Made by a program: the position numbers and the translations under genes
Origin: Hydrogenispora ethanolica
GTDB lineage: Bacteria; Bacillota; UBA4882; UBA8346
Assembly: GCF_004340685.1 (NCBI RefSeq)
Contig: NZ_SLUN01000003.1
Span: forward strand, 205,943-269,942
Direction: 5' to 3'
DNA length: 64,000 nucleotides
Part shown: one piece after another, positions 41,571-50,076 of the stretch
How the letters are laid out: every line of letters begins with the position of its first letter
Numbering within the stretch: the stretch's first letter is position 1
Notes under the pieces: model-generated
Databases searched by the model: none
Told to the model about the DNA's origin: nothing
What the model saw: only the letters and a program-made list of their open reading frames with translations

Positions 41571-42951
41571 AATCACCGAATCCCAGATCGAGCAATTCGC
41601 TGTCGAACTCCTCGAAAAACAGGGCTACCAATATATTTACGGTCCCGATATTGCTCCCGACAGTGAAACGCCGGGGCGGCAATCGTTTGAGGATGTTCTT
41701 CTGCTTGAAAAATTGCGGAATGCGGTTGGCCGGATTAACCCAAGGATCCCTGTAGAGACAAGAGAAGATGCCATCAAACAGATCCAGCGCCTCAACTCGC
41801 CGGAGCTAATCTCAAACAATGAGATACTCCATCGCATGTTGACCGAAGGAATTAAGGTTACGTATCAGAAGGATGGGCAGAGCCGGGGCGATCTGGTTTG
41901 GTTGATTGACTTTGCTGAACCGGAAAACAATGTTCTTGGTTCTCAACCAATTTACCGTGGTCCAAAATCGTTATAAGAAACGGCCGGATGGGATCCTCTT
42001 TGTAAATGGTCTACCCTTGGTCGTGATCGAATTGAAAAACGCGGCGGATGAAAACGCAACAATTCATACTGCCTTTGACCAGTTGCAAACCTACAAAGAG
42101 ACGATTTCGACCCTCTTCATTTATAATGCCTTTTTTGGTTGTATCCGACGGTTTGGAGGCCAAGGCCGGCACCATCTCCGCTGGATTTAGCTCCTCATGA
42201 ACAAGCGTTAGATGTCAAAGATGAGGTTTCATTTTTTCAAGCGGTTAAATCGAGACTGATAAAATTCGATGGCACGGGTTCGGCGAGAACCGGCGGAGAA
42301 ATAGAGACCGTTATCCGGCAAGTGATCGATAAAGCCTTGGTCACTGAAAAGGTAATCGACGTCTTCGATGCGGCGGGAATTAAGAAACCCGATATTTCCA
42401 TTCTTTCAGATGAATTTCTGCTTGAAGTCAAGCATATGGAGCATAAAAACGTCGCGTTGGAAGTCTTGAAGAAGCTGCTCAATGACGAAATCAGGTCCCG
42501 CACCAAAAAGAATTTGATCCAAAGCAAGACCTTAATGGAAATGCTCGAAAATTCCATTAAGAAGTACCATAACAAAATCCTGACCGCGGCCGAAGTTATC
42601 GAAGAACTGATTCACATCGGCAAAGAGATCCATCAGATGGATAAAACGCCACAGGAGATGGGTTTATCTGAATATGAATATGGCTTTTATACTGCGATCG
42701 CTAACAATGACAGCGCACGGGAGGTAATGGCCAAGGAAAAACTGCGGGAACTGGCGGTCGTCTTATTCCAAAAAGTCAAAGAAAACGCTTCGATTGACTG
42801 GACCATCAAGGAAAGCGTGAAGGCCAAGCTCAAAGTCATTGTCAAGCGTACCTTGCGTCAATACGGATATCCGCCGGACATGCAAATGCTGGCTACCGAG
42901 ACTGTATTAAAACAGGCTGCATTGATCGCTGAGGAATTAAGTAATCATTGA
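41560..42951 (+). pseudogene. Type I restriction endonuclease HsdR remnant with internal deletion
   Basis: Three pieces. 41560-41930: N-terminal domain (ITESQIEQFAVELLEKQGYQ). After a frameshift near 41930: the nuclease part, KRPDGILFVNGLPLVVIELK, NAADENATIHTAFDQLQTYK and FIYNAF, including the E-x-K catalytic pair. A further junction near 42130-42190 jumps from the beginning of the motor (SDGLEAKAGTISAGF in another frame) to the C-terminal domain (DEVSFFQAVKSRLIKFDGTG to LIAEELSNH). The SF2 helicase motifs are missing entirely. It cannot be a functional translocating enzyme. The C-terminal piece is itself an open frame of about 260 residues. Confidence 0.88.
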
Positions 42952-42962
42952 GGTGAATAACA

Positions 42963-44015
42963 ATGTCGCTTTGGCTTTTTCGCGCCGGGGCTTCCGGCGA
43001 ATACGAAAACAAATTTCTGACCGACAAACGGGTTTATCTCACTTGGGAAGACTTGGACGTCGACTTGCGTAGTTTTTCGGAGAAGACTGCTCTGTTTAAT
43101 TATCTCCGTATCAAATATCCGCACGACAAACCGGGCAGAGCTCGTAACTGGACTGGCCAAATCTGGCCGATGGCTCATGATATCCAAATCGGCGATTGGG
43201 TCATCCTACCCAGTAAGGTCAGACCGGCTGTTCATATTGGGAAAGTCATTGGGGAATACGTTTATGACGCCTCACTGGGAAGTCCGTATTATCATTATCG
43301 TACTATCAATTGGTTCGCGACGGACATCCCTCGTTCCAATTTTGATCAAGACATCTTGTATTCAATCGGTGCATTTATGACAGTCTGCCGGATCAGCCGG
43401 AATGATGCGGAACAACGAATCAAAAAGATGGCGGCGAACAACTGGAAATCAAGTATTGCGAATACCGTGGACCCAGCATTTAATAACCTAAACGTCGAAA
43501 ACTCGGAAGAGACCGCAGGCGAAGAGATCGACCTGGAGCAGTATGCCAAAGACCGCATCGCCAAATATATCATTCGCAAGTTTAAAGGTCACGGACTGAC
43601 GATGATTATCGAAGCCATCCTGCAGGCGCAAGGTTATACGACCTATAAGAGTCCGGAAGGGGTTGATAAAGGCGTGGATATTCTGGCGGCACCCGGGGAG
43701 CTGGGATTTGGCCGGCCCCGTATCTGTGTTCAGGTGAAATCGTCGGATTCACCGATCGATCGTCCGACGCTCGACCAGTTGATCGGCGTAATGCAAAACT
43801 TCAATGCCGATCAAGGGCTGTTAGTCTCCTGGGGTGGCTTTAAGTCTTCGATTGATAAGGAAATTCCGGCGCAATTCTTCCGGGTCAGACTTTGGGACCA
43901 GCAATCGATTATCGATGAATTACTGCGGTATTATGATAAACTGGATGAAGATATTAAAGCGGAGATTCCGTTGAAAAGGATTTGGACCCTAGCAATTTCG
44001 GAAGAGGAAAATTGA
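42963..44015 (+). CDS. Mrr-like restriction endonuclease with N-terminal PUA/EVE-like domain
   Basis: 350 residues. The N-terminal 150 residues (SLWLFRAGASGEYENKFLTD, VYLTWEDLDVDL, IQIGDWVILPSK) resemble a PUA-like reader domain that often precedes Mrr nucleases. The C-terminal domain has GHGLTMIIEAILQAQGYTTY, then GVDKGVDILAAPG and ICVQVKSSDSPIDR, the Mrr PD-(D/E)-Q-x-K active site. This is a type IV-like enzyme that would cut modified DNA. It is intact, 11 bp after the dead hsdR, and is the only working defence gene visible here. Confidence 0.88.
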   Translation: MSLWLFRAGASGEYENKFLTDKRVYLTWEDLDVDLRSFSEKTALFNYLRIKYPHDKPGRARNWTGQIWPMAHDIQIGDWVILPSKVRPAVHIGKVIGEYVYDASLGSPYYHYRTINWFATDIPRSNFDQDILYSIGAFMTVCRISRNDAEQRIKKMAANNWKSSIANTVDPAFNNLNVENSEETAGEEIDLEQYAKDRIAKYIIRKFKGHGLTMIIEAILQAQGYTTYKSPEGVDKGVDILAAPGELGFGRPRICVQVKSSDSPIDRPTLDQLIGVMQNFNADQGLLVSWGGFKSSIDKEIPAQFFRVRLWDQQSIIDELLRYYDKLDEDIKAEIPLKRIWTLAISEEEN

Positions 44016-44092
44016 AAATAGGGGAGCGCACAACCGTATACCGGCTCTTTAAATTTTTCTTTCTTCCGTCCTCCCCAATAAATAATCCACAC

Positions 44093-44254
44093 TCAAGCCA
44101 ATTTCAGTAATGATTCCACGGTCGGATAATTAACCCCGGTCTCATAATAGCTGATACTCGCCAGGGAAACGCCCAAATATTCTGCAATATCCTTCCGCGA
44201 CTTCCCGGCGAGCACTCTCTCGGACTGTAAACGCCGCCCAAAAACATCCTTCAT
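44093..44254 (-). CDS. Small Xre/HTH_3 DNA-binding protein
   Basis: 53 residues: RRLQSERVLAGKSRKDIAEY, LGVSLASISYYETGVNYP, TVESLLKLA. This is a complete helix-turn-helix core with AAGGA upstream, but the usual C-terminal part is missing and the stop follows immediately, so it may be a truncated regulator. It lies between the Mrr-like gene and a second Xre gene, on the opposite strand to Mrr. Confidence 0.75.
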   Translation of the reverse strand: MKDVFGRRLQSERVLAGKSRKDIAEYLGVSLASISYYETGVNYPTVESLLKLA

Positions 44255-44400
44255 ACGTCCATTCCTTTCTATACTACAATATCAGCTGGAAGAACATAAA
44301 GAGGCCATTAATAAATTTTGAGGCTTAGTTGGTTTCTAGAGGAAAGATAGAGGTCTGTAGTCACTGTTAAGATGAGATTTCCTGATTTGGTTAACTAAAA

Positions 44401-44442
44401 CTGAATGTCCACGAGGGCGGGAAAACCCTCGTGGACATTCAG
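44401..44442 (-). terminator. 17-bp perfect inverted repeat, terminator of the Xre gene
   Basis: CTGAATGTCCACGAGGG and its exact reverse complement with an 8-nt loop; on the minus strand it is followed by TTTTAG, 32 bp after the Xre stop codon. Confidence 0.85.
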
Positions 44443-44474
44443 CGCAATCTCACGGAATGAACAATCCGATAAAT

Positions 44475-44888
44475 TTATCGATTTTCTTTACAAATCTCCT
44501 TCACAATTTCACCAGCCATCTGAATGGAACGCTTGATAAAAACCAAACTTTTTCTCCGATAATCCGGCGTGAGATCGGCTAAAGTTCCTCGAAGTATCTT
44601 CAAAACTTCAGCTTCCTCATTCGTAACGTTCATCGAAACCGCATTTTTGCTTTTAATTGAAGAATCAGTTTCTGTTTGTTCGCCGTACGTACGTCCCGTA
44701 GCTAAAAAATCAAGTGAAACCTCAAAATGATTGGCAATCTTAATCAGCGTATCAAGATCCGGTTGCGCGCGATCGGTTTCCCAATTCGCCATGGTGGAAC
44801 GATTGATACAAAGCAGTTTCGCCAATTCATCCTGAGTCTGATTTTGTTGAGTCCGTAAATTTTTGATTCGCTCGCCTAATGTGCTCAT
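44475..44888 (-). CDS. Xre-family transcriptional regulator
   Basis: 137 residues. The HTH domain reads LGERIKNLRTQQNQTQDELA, KLLCINRSTMANWETDRAQP, DLDTLIKIANHFEVSLDFL. The rest is a charged helical tail (about 90-137) of no known family. It is divergent from a Spo0E-like gene and shares a 150-bp promoter region with TGTGTAAA and TTTACACA half sites. A role in controlling one or both neighbours is inference. Confidence 0.9.
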   Translation of the reverse strand: MSTLGERIKNLRTQQNQTQDELAKLLCINRSTMANWETDRAQPDLDTLIKIANHFEVSLDFLATGRTYGEQTETDSSIKSKNAVSMNVTNEEAEVLKILRGTLADLTPDYRRKSLVFIKRSIQMAGEIVKEICKENR

Positions 44889-44961
44889 GTTTCACGCTCC
44901 AACTCAATCATAGCGGAGAAAGGGTTCCGGGTAAATTTTTGTGTAAAAATGTGACGAAAAA

Positions 44962-44990
44962 CTTGAAAATAAATCCATTTATGTGTATAA
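44962..44990 (+). promoter_or_regulatory. Sigma-A promoter of the Spo0E-like gene
   Basis: TTGAAA (44962-44967), 17-nt spacer, TATAAT (44985-44990). Half sites TGTGTAAA (44939-44946) and TTTACACA (45010-45017) flank it and could be the operator of the divergent Xre regulator. Confidence 0.75.
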
Positions 44991-45038
44991 TATGGACAGA
45001 AATTATAAGTTTACACATTGAGCAAGTTACAGGAGACC

Positions 45039-45227
45039 ATGCCACAAATCGCCGAAAAAAACGAATCAACCCTCAAACAACAAATCGCCGCCAGCCGCGC
45101 CCGGCTTCACCGTCTCTGGAACCTCCACGGCCACACCAGCCCCGCGGTCCTGGTCGCCAGCATCGAGCTGGACGAATTGCTGAACCGTTATCAGAGGGAG
45201 GAAAAGAACCTGGATTCAGCGGATTGA
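45039..45227 (+). CDS. Spo0E-family aspartyl-phosphate phosphatase
   Basis: 62 residues: two helices with TLKQQIAASRARLHRLWNLH and the signature ASIELDELLNRYQ (family S-x-E-L-D-x-L-I/L). Spo0E proteins dephosphorylate Spo0A~P and hold back sporulation. ATG 45039 has AGGAG three bases away, a tight spacing; TTG 45018 is an alternative without a ribosome-binding site. A consensus promoter lies upstream. This is the best evidence in the window for a spore-forming host. Confidence 0.85.
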   Translation: MPQIAEKNESTLKQQIAASRARLHRLWNLHGHTSPAVLVASIELDELLNRYQREEKNLDSAD

Positions 45228-45362
45228 ACGGATGATAGGATTGAAACACCGGTTGGCGCAAAGGGGTTTTTCGAGTAATCCTGGAATCGGGCGAATCAAG
45301 GTTCAAAACGAGAAGAGGAGAGGCGGATAGGTAAAGCTCCACGGAGAAAAAACCGGACTTAA

Positions 45363-45424
45363 CCCTTCATTTTTTCCATCAGGGCCGGCTTTAGGGACAT
45401 GATGCGAACGTAGAAATTTAATGG
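45363..45424 (+). repeat. Partial copy of palindromic element alpha
   Basis: GGCCGGCTTTAGGGACATGA and TAGAAATTTAAT match the interior and one arm of the alpha element at 34.5 kb; one terminal inverted repeat is lost. Its end reaches the stop of the following minus-strand gene. 45228-45362 contains no gene. Confidence 0.7.
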
Positions 45425-45900
45425 GACTTGTCCAATTTGGGCAAATAATGCCGGTAGACCCAAGCGGACAGGCTAAACCACACCAGGAACACGACCAGGG
45501 TAGTCAATGACCCCCGGACCAATCCACGATGGTATTGAAAATAACCCAAGTTTTGTTCAACGGCCCCTATAAACACCGAGAATCCGGCGAACCCCATGAT
45601 ATAGGGGATCAGAAATTCCAATCGTACCGGCAGAAAGTAGAGGAAAAGCATCCAAACAAAAGTAAAGGCGACGGGCACAAAAATCGGAATTCCCATGGTC
45701 ATGAAGGGGCCGGCCAGATAAGAAAATTCTCCGAGCAGATTGCCAAAGACCAGGATCGACAGCACATCGACCAAACCGCCCAGAATAAATCCAAAAATGA
45801 AAAATTTCTTATATTCCTGGCGCGGGATGAGAATGATGGTGGGGATTGCAAAACCAATGGCAAGTCCCGGCCAAAAAAGCAGATTATTATAGAGGCTCAT
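45418..45900 (-). CDS. Membrane protein of unknown function
   Basis: 160 residues with about five membrane segments (for example LLFWPGLAIGFAIPTIILIP and VPVAFTFVWMLFLYFLPV). ATG 45900 is preferred over GTG 45915 because GGAAG lies just upstream. I recognise no family with certainty; small five-helix proteins like this occur in Bacillota (for example the CBO0543 type). Its 3' end borders the partial alpha element. Confidence 0.7.
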   Translation of the reverse strand: MSLYNNLLFWPGLAIGFAIPTIILIPRQEYKKFFIFGFILGGLVDVLSILVFGNLLGEFSYLAGPFMTMGIPIFVPVAFTFVWMLFLYFLPVRLEFLIPYIMGFAGFSVFIGAVEQNLGYFQYHRGLVRGSLTTLVVFLVWFSLSAWVYRHYLPKLDKSH

Positions 45901-46062
45901 ATTTCTTCCATTCACATCGTAAATTTGGTTTTATTGTTTTCGTTGGAGGCGGTATCTATGTATGGGATCACTTTCGTGCTTTTCGGATTGTGTTGCGAAG
46001 CTTTTTCGAAGAGATTTGAAATTCTCTCATTCGGGAAAAGAGCGGACTTCAGCCAGATGATG

Positions 46063-46749
46063 CTACATTAACCGATATCCCACTCCGGGCTCGGTAATCA
46101 AGTGAATGGGCCGGGAAGGGTTTTGCTCGATCTTGCGGCGCAGTTGACCCACGAATACCCGGAGATAGTGGGTTTCGTTCTGATAGCCCGCTCCCCAGAC
46201 CGCCTTCAACAACTGGGTGTTGGTGAAGACCCGGCCGGGATTGGAGGCCAGCGTCTTGAGGATATCGTATTCCGTGGGAGTCAGTTTCACGGGTTGTTCG
46301 GCCACGGTGACGAGGCGCTTGACGCGATCGATGCGCAAATCGCCCAGGGTCAGGACGGCTTCCTCCGCCGCTTCCTTCAGCGAGCGGCGCAACGCCGCCC
46401 GGATCCGGGCCAGCAGTTCGCCCATGCCGAACGGTTTAGTCACATAGTCTTCGGCGCCGGCATCCAGCATCGCAATCTTGGTTTCCTCCTGTTCCTTGAC
46501 GGAGAGGACGATCACCGGAGTCTGGGACCACTCCCGCAACTGTTTGAGAACTTCCAGGCCGTCCATGTCCGGCAATCCCATATCGAGGATGATCAGATCC
46601 GGCCGGCTCATCGCCGCTTGGGTCAGACCTTCCCGTCCCAGAGCCGCCTCCGCCATTTCAAAGCCGTGGGCTGCCAACGCCACTTTCAGCAGGCGGCGGA
46701 TTTGCGGTTCATCATCGATCACCAGAATGCGCGAGCCGGTTTCCAGCAT
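46063..46749 (-). CDS. kdpE: Response regulator KdpE
   Basis: 228 residues: an OmpR-type receiver (ILVIDDEPQIRRLLKVAL, phospho-Asp in LIILDMGLPDMDGLEVL, Lys in YVTKPFGMGELLARI) and a winged-helix effector (LTPTEYDILKTLASNPGRVF, LRVFVGQLRRKIEQNPSRP). It activates the kdp operon after phosphorylation by KdpD, at low K+ or high osmolarity. It follows kdpD by 3 bp, as last gene of the operon. Confidence 0.95.
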   Translation of the reverse strand: MLETGSRILVIDDEPQIRRLLKVALAAHGFEMAEAALGREGLTQAAMSRPDLIILDMGLPDMDGLEVLKQLREWSQTPVIVLSVKEQEETKIAMLDAGAEDYVTKPFGMGELLARIRAALRRSLKEAAEEAVLTLGDLRIDRVKRLVTVAEQPVKLTPTEYDILKTLASNPGRVFTNTQLLKAVWGAGYQNETHYLRVFVGQLRRKIEQNPSRPIHLITEPGVGYRLM

Positions 46750-46752
46750 GGC

Positions 46753-49458
46753 TCATCCTCTCCTTCCCTCGGGGACCGTCTGCGGAGCCTGAGCGGAGAC
46801 GGGCAAGGTAAAGGCGATCGTTGTCCCTTGTCCTGCTTCGCTTTCGGCCCAGATGGTTCCGTTATGGGCTTCCACGATCGCCTTGCAAATGGTCAGGCCC
46901 AGGCCCGTGCCCTTGACGGCCTGAGTGGTTTTGCCCCGGTAGAATTGGTCAAAGATCGCGCCCAATTCGGACTGGGGAATGCCTTCGCCGTGGTCTTGAA
47001 CCATGATCAGCAATTCGGCGCCGCGGCGCCTGGCTTGTAAGGCAATTCCCTGACCCGGCGGGGAATATTTGATCGCGTTGTCCAGCAGATTGACCAATAC
47101 CTGTTCGATCAGGGCCATATCCGCCTGGATGAAGGGCAGCTCCGGCTCGATCTCGATCTGGACCGGCCGGTTCTCCAGCGAACGCCGGATATCATTCAAC
47201 GCGACCCCGATGATCTCCTCCAGGTCGCACCATTCTTTCTTCAATTGCAGCATGCCGCTCTGCAGCCGGGCCATGTCAAAGAGGTTGCCCACCAGCCGGT
47301 TCATGCGCAAAGCTTCCAGCTCGACGGTATGCAGCAATTCGGCGCGGGAGGCGCGGTCAAACAGCTCGCCCTCATCCAAAAGGCTGGTGACCGCGCCGAT
47401 GATCGACGAAAGCGGCGTCCGCAGATCATGGGAGAGGGAATTGAACAGCGCCAGCCAAAGCCGCTCCGACTCTTGCAGCAGGTAGGCTTGCTTGGAGGCT
47501 TCGGCTAAGGTGATCCGCTTGACCGCCAGCACGATCAGATTGGCGAAGGCCTCGATGAGGTGGCGTTTTTCCGGGTCCAGCAACTTGTCGCTCCGGAATA
47601 GCCGGGCTGCAATCACACCGATGGGGCGGCCGTCGGAAAGAAGCGGCATATAAAGCCCGGCTGCGCCGTTTAAAGTGTCGGTGCCGCGCCCCGCAATCTG
47701 GCCGTGCTGGTAGACCCAGGTGGCTACGGCAAGCTCATTCGGGTTGAGAAAATCGCTCCCGGCTTCTCCCCGGGGGTTGGCGGCGGACTTGAGCTGAAGT
47801 TCTCCCGCCGGATCGGCCAGCAATACCGCCACGTCGGCGTCGATGGATTCGGCGATGCGTTGGGCCGCCAGGTTCAATACGGTATCCAGCCCTTCGGTGC
47901 CCGCGATGTTTTGGCTGAGCGCATAGAGCGCTCCGATCCGGATCTCCCGTTTTCGCGCTTCATGGGCGTGATGGCGCAACCGCCCCGCCAGCGAACCGGT
48001 GATATAAGCCACGACATGGAACATGATAAAGCTGAATAAGAACCGCACATCCGAAACGGTAAAATGCAAAACCGGAGGGATAAATAAAAAGTCGAAACAG
48101 ATCGCTGCCAAGAATGCGCCGAGTAAGGCGGTGTAACGGCCCCAGAGGATTCCCGAGATCATGACCGGCAATAAGAAACCCAGCGCGATATTGACCATTC
48201 CAAAAGCGGGTTCGACAAATTTGCTTAGCACGGTGATGGAGGCGACCATGATCATGGTCAGCAGGGCGGGCAGGGGCCGGATGCGCGAGGGCGCCCGGCG
48301 GGGCGCGAAACTGGGGGGCGCATTCTTGGTCCGCTCGGAAATGATATGGACGCTCAACCCCTCACTGTGTTTCAAAATCTTACTAAAGACCGAACCGCGC
48401 AAGACGTTCCGGAGGTTGGAAAGCACCGGCTTGCCGATGAGCAGGTGGGTGGCGTTGCGGCGCCGGGCGGCCCGGATGATCTCCTCGGCGATGTCGTCCC
48501 CGACGATCGTGACGACTTCGGCGCCCAGTTCTTCCGCAAGCCGCAGATTGTGAGCCAAGGCCGCTTTGACTTGGTCTTTGGCGATCTCGCTGCGCGGCAG
48601 TTCGACATAGACCGCGATCCAGGGCGCTTTTAAACTGGCGGCCAGCCGGTATGCGGCCCGGATTAACTGGGCGGAGAGCGGGCTTTCGCTGACGCAGACC
48701 ATCACCCGTTCCGCGGCGGGCCAAGGGCCGGTAATGGCATGGGCTCGCATATAGGTTTCGAGATCGGTGTCGATGCGTTGGGCGGCATAGCGGAGCACCA
48801 GCTCCCGCAGGGCCGTCAGGTTGCCGATGCGAAAGAAATTTTTGGCGGCTTCCTGAGCCTGGGCCGGCACATAAACTTTTCCTTCCTCCAGCCGCTTCAA
48901 CAACGCTTCCGGCGGGATATCCACCAGTTTGATCTCCGCGTCCTGAATCACCCGGTCCGGCACGGTCTCGCGCATCACGACCCCGGTGATCCGGGCCACC
49001 ACATCATTGAGGCTTTCGATATGCTGAATATTGAGCGTGGTATAAACGTCGATCCCGGCCGCCAGCAACTCCTCGACATCCTGGTAGCGCCGGGTGTGCA
49101 GCGAGCCGGGGATGTTGGTATGAGCGAGCTCATCCACCAGGACGATCCGGGGATGGCGGCGGAGAACGGACTCCAAATCCATCTCCGGGAAGGTTCGGCC
49201 CTGATATTCGATCTGTCGCGGCGGGACAGCCGGGATCCCCTGGATCAACGCCTCGGTGTCGGCCCGGCCGTGGGATTCCACCCAGCCGATGAGGAGGTCC
49301 GCCCCTTCAGCCAACTGTTCTTTGGCTGCCAGCAACATCGCATAGGTTTTGCCGACCCCGGCCGAAGCGCCCAGGAAGAGCGTCAGCTTGCCGCGTTCGG
49401 CCTGGAGAACTTTGGCTAACAACGCATCGGGATCGGCCCGTGGTTCCAGTGAACTCAT
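46753..49458 (-). CDS. kdpD: Sensor kinase KdpD
   Basis: 901 residues: N-terminal KdpD domain with Walker-A-like LFLGASAGVGKTYAML and Walker-B-like IVLVDELAHTN, a Usp-like domain (about 250-370), four membrane segments (about 395-490), a GAF-like domain, the dimerisation helix with His in SLSHDLRTPLSSIIGAV, and HATPase_c (LVNLLDNAIKYSP, VKGTGLGLTICKAIVEAHNG). Full-length, unlike truncated KdpD of some Bacillota. The Usp domain can bind c-di-AMP in related proteins. It is coupled to kdpC (6 bp) and kdpE (3 bp). Confidence 0.96.
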   Translation of the reverse strand: MSSLEPRADPDALLAKVLQAERGKLTLFLGASAGVGKTYAMLLAAKEQLAEGADLLIGWVESHGRADTEALIQGIPAVPPRQIEYQGRTFPEMDLESVLRRHPRIVLVDELAHTNIPGSLHTRRYQDVEELLAAGIDVYTTLNIQHIESLNDVVARITGVVMRETVPDRVIQDAEIKLVDIPPEALLKRLEEGKVYVPAQAQEAAKNFFRIGNLTALRELVLRYAAQRIDTDLETYMRAHAITGPWPAAERVMVCVSESPLSAQLIRAAYRLAASLKAPWIAVYVELPRSEIAKDQVKAALAHNLRLAEELGAEVVTIVGDDIAEEIIRAARRRNATHLLIGKPVLSNLRNVLRGSVFSKILKHSEGLSVHIISERTKNAPPSFAPRRAPSRIRPLPALLTMIMVASITVLSKFVEPAFGMVNIALGFLLPVMISGILWGRYTALLGAFLAAICFDFLFIPPVLHFTVSDVRFLFSFIMFHVVAYITGSLAGRLRHHAHEARKREIRIGALYALSQNIAGTEGLDTVLNLAAQRIAESIDADVAVLLADPAGELQLKSAANPRGEAGSDFLNPNELAVATWVYQHGQIAGRGTDTLNGAAGLYMPLLSDGRPIGVIAARLFRSDKLLDPEKRHLIEAFANLIVLAVKRITLAEASKQAYLLQESERLWLALFNSLSHDLRTPLSSIIGAVTSLLDEGELFDRASRAELLHTVELEALRMNRLVGNLFDMARLQSGMLQLKKEWCDLEEIIGVALNDIRRSLENRPVQIEIEPELPFIQADMALIEQVLVNLLDNAIKYSPPGQGIALQARRRGAELLIMVQDHGEGIPQSELGAIFDQFYRGKTTQAVKGTGLGLTICKAIVEAHNGTIWAESEAGQGTTIAFTLPVSAQAPQTVPEGRRG

Positions 49459-49464
49459 CCGTCA

Positions 49465-50040
49465 TCATCCTTCGTTCGGCAATGAATCCAACGCCATATT
49501 TAACCGCAACACGTTTACCCGGGGTTCCCCGAACACCCCCCAAAAGGGCCGTTCGGTGTGTTCTTTGACCAAACGGCGCACCGTCGCCAGCGGCAGTCGA
49601 CGGGTCTTGGCCACCCGCGCCGCCTGGAACAATGCTCCTTGCGGCGAGATATGGGGATCGAGCCCGCTGGCCGAAGCGGTGACCAGGTCACTGGGGACCG
49701 GCGCCGTGCCGGGCTGTTGATTGGCGGCGCGCACCGCGGCGACTCTATTTTGGACAGTTTTGAGCAGTTGGCGGTTGGTCGGGGCCAGGTTGGTGCCTCC
49801 CGAAGCGGTGCCGTCATACCCGGCCGACGAGGGGCGGCCTTGAAAATAACGGGCCGACTGGAATGACTGGCCGATCAGGGTTGACCCCACTCGCTTGCCG
49901 TTTTGGCGCACCAGCGAACCATTGGCTTGATCCGGGAAAAACAGTTGGGCCAACCCGGTTACCGCCAGTGGATAGAGTATTCCCGTCAATAGCGTTAAAG
50001 AGAGCAGGAGCAGCAAGGCCCGGAAGAGAGTTTTCCACAT
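49465..50040 (-). CDS. kdpC: K+-transporting ATPase subunit KdpC
   Basis: 191 residues: one N-terminal membrane helix (ALLLLLSLTLLTGILYPLA), then GSLVRQNGKRVGSTLIGQSF, YFQGRPSSAGYDGTASGGTN, DLVTASASGLDPHISPQGAL and the C-terminal LNMALDSL. KdpC stabilises the KdpFABC complex and assists ATP binding. Its length and motifs are usual. Confidence 0.95.
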   Translation of the reverse strand: MWKTLFRALLLLLSLTLLTGILYPLAVTGLAQLFFPDQANGSLVRQNGKRVGSTLIGQSFQSARYFQGRPSSAGYDGTASGGTNLAPTNRQLLKTVQNRVAAVRAANQQPGTAPVPSDLVTASASGLDPHISPQGALFQAARVAKTRRLPLATVRRLVKEHTERPFWGVFGEPRVNVLRLNMALDSLPNEG

Positions 50041-50076
50041 GGTTCAGCACTTCCCCTTCTTGAGATTCCATTAAAA

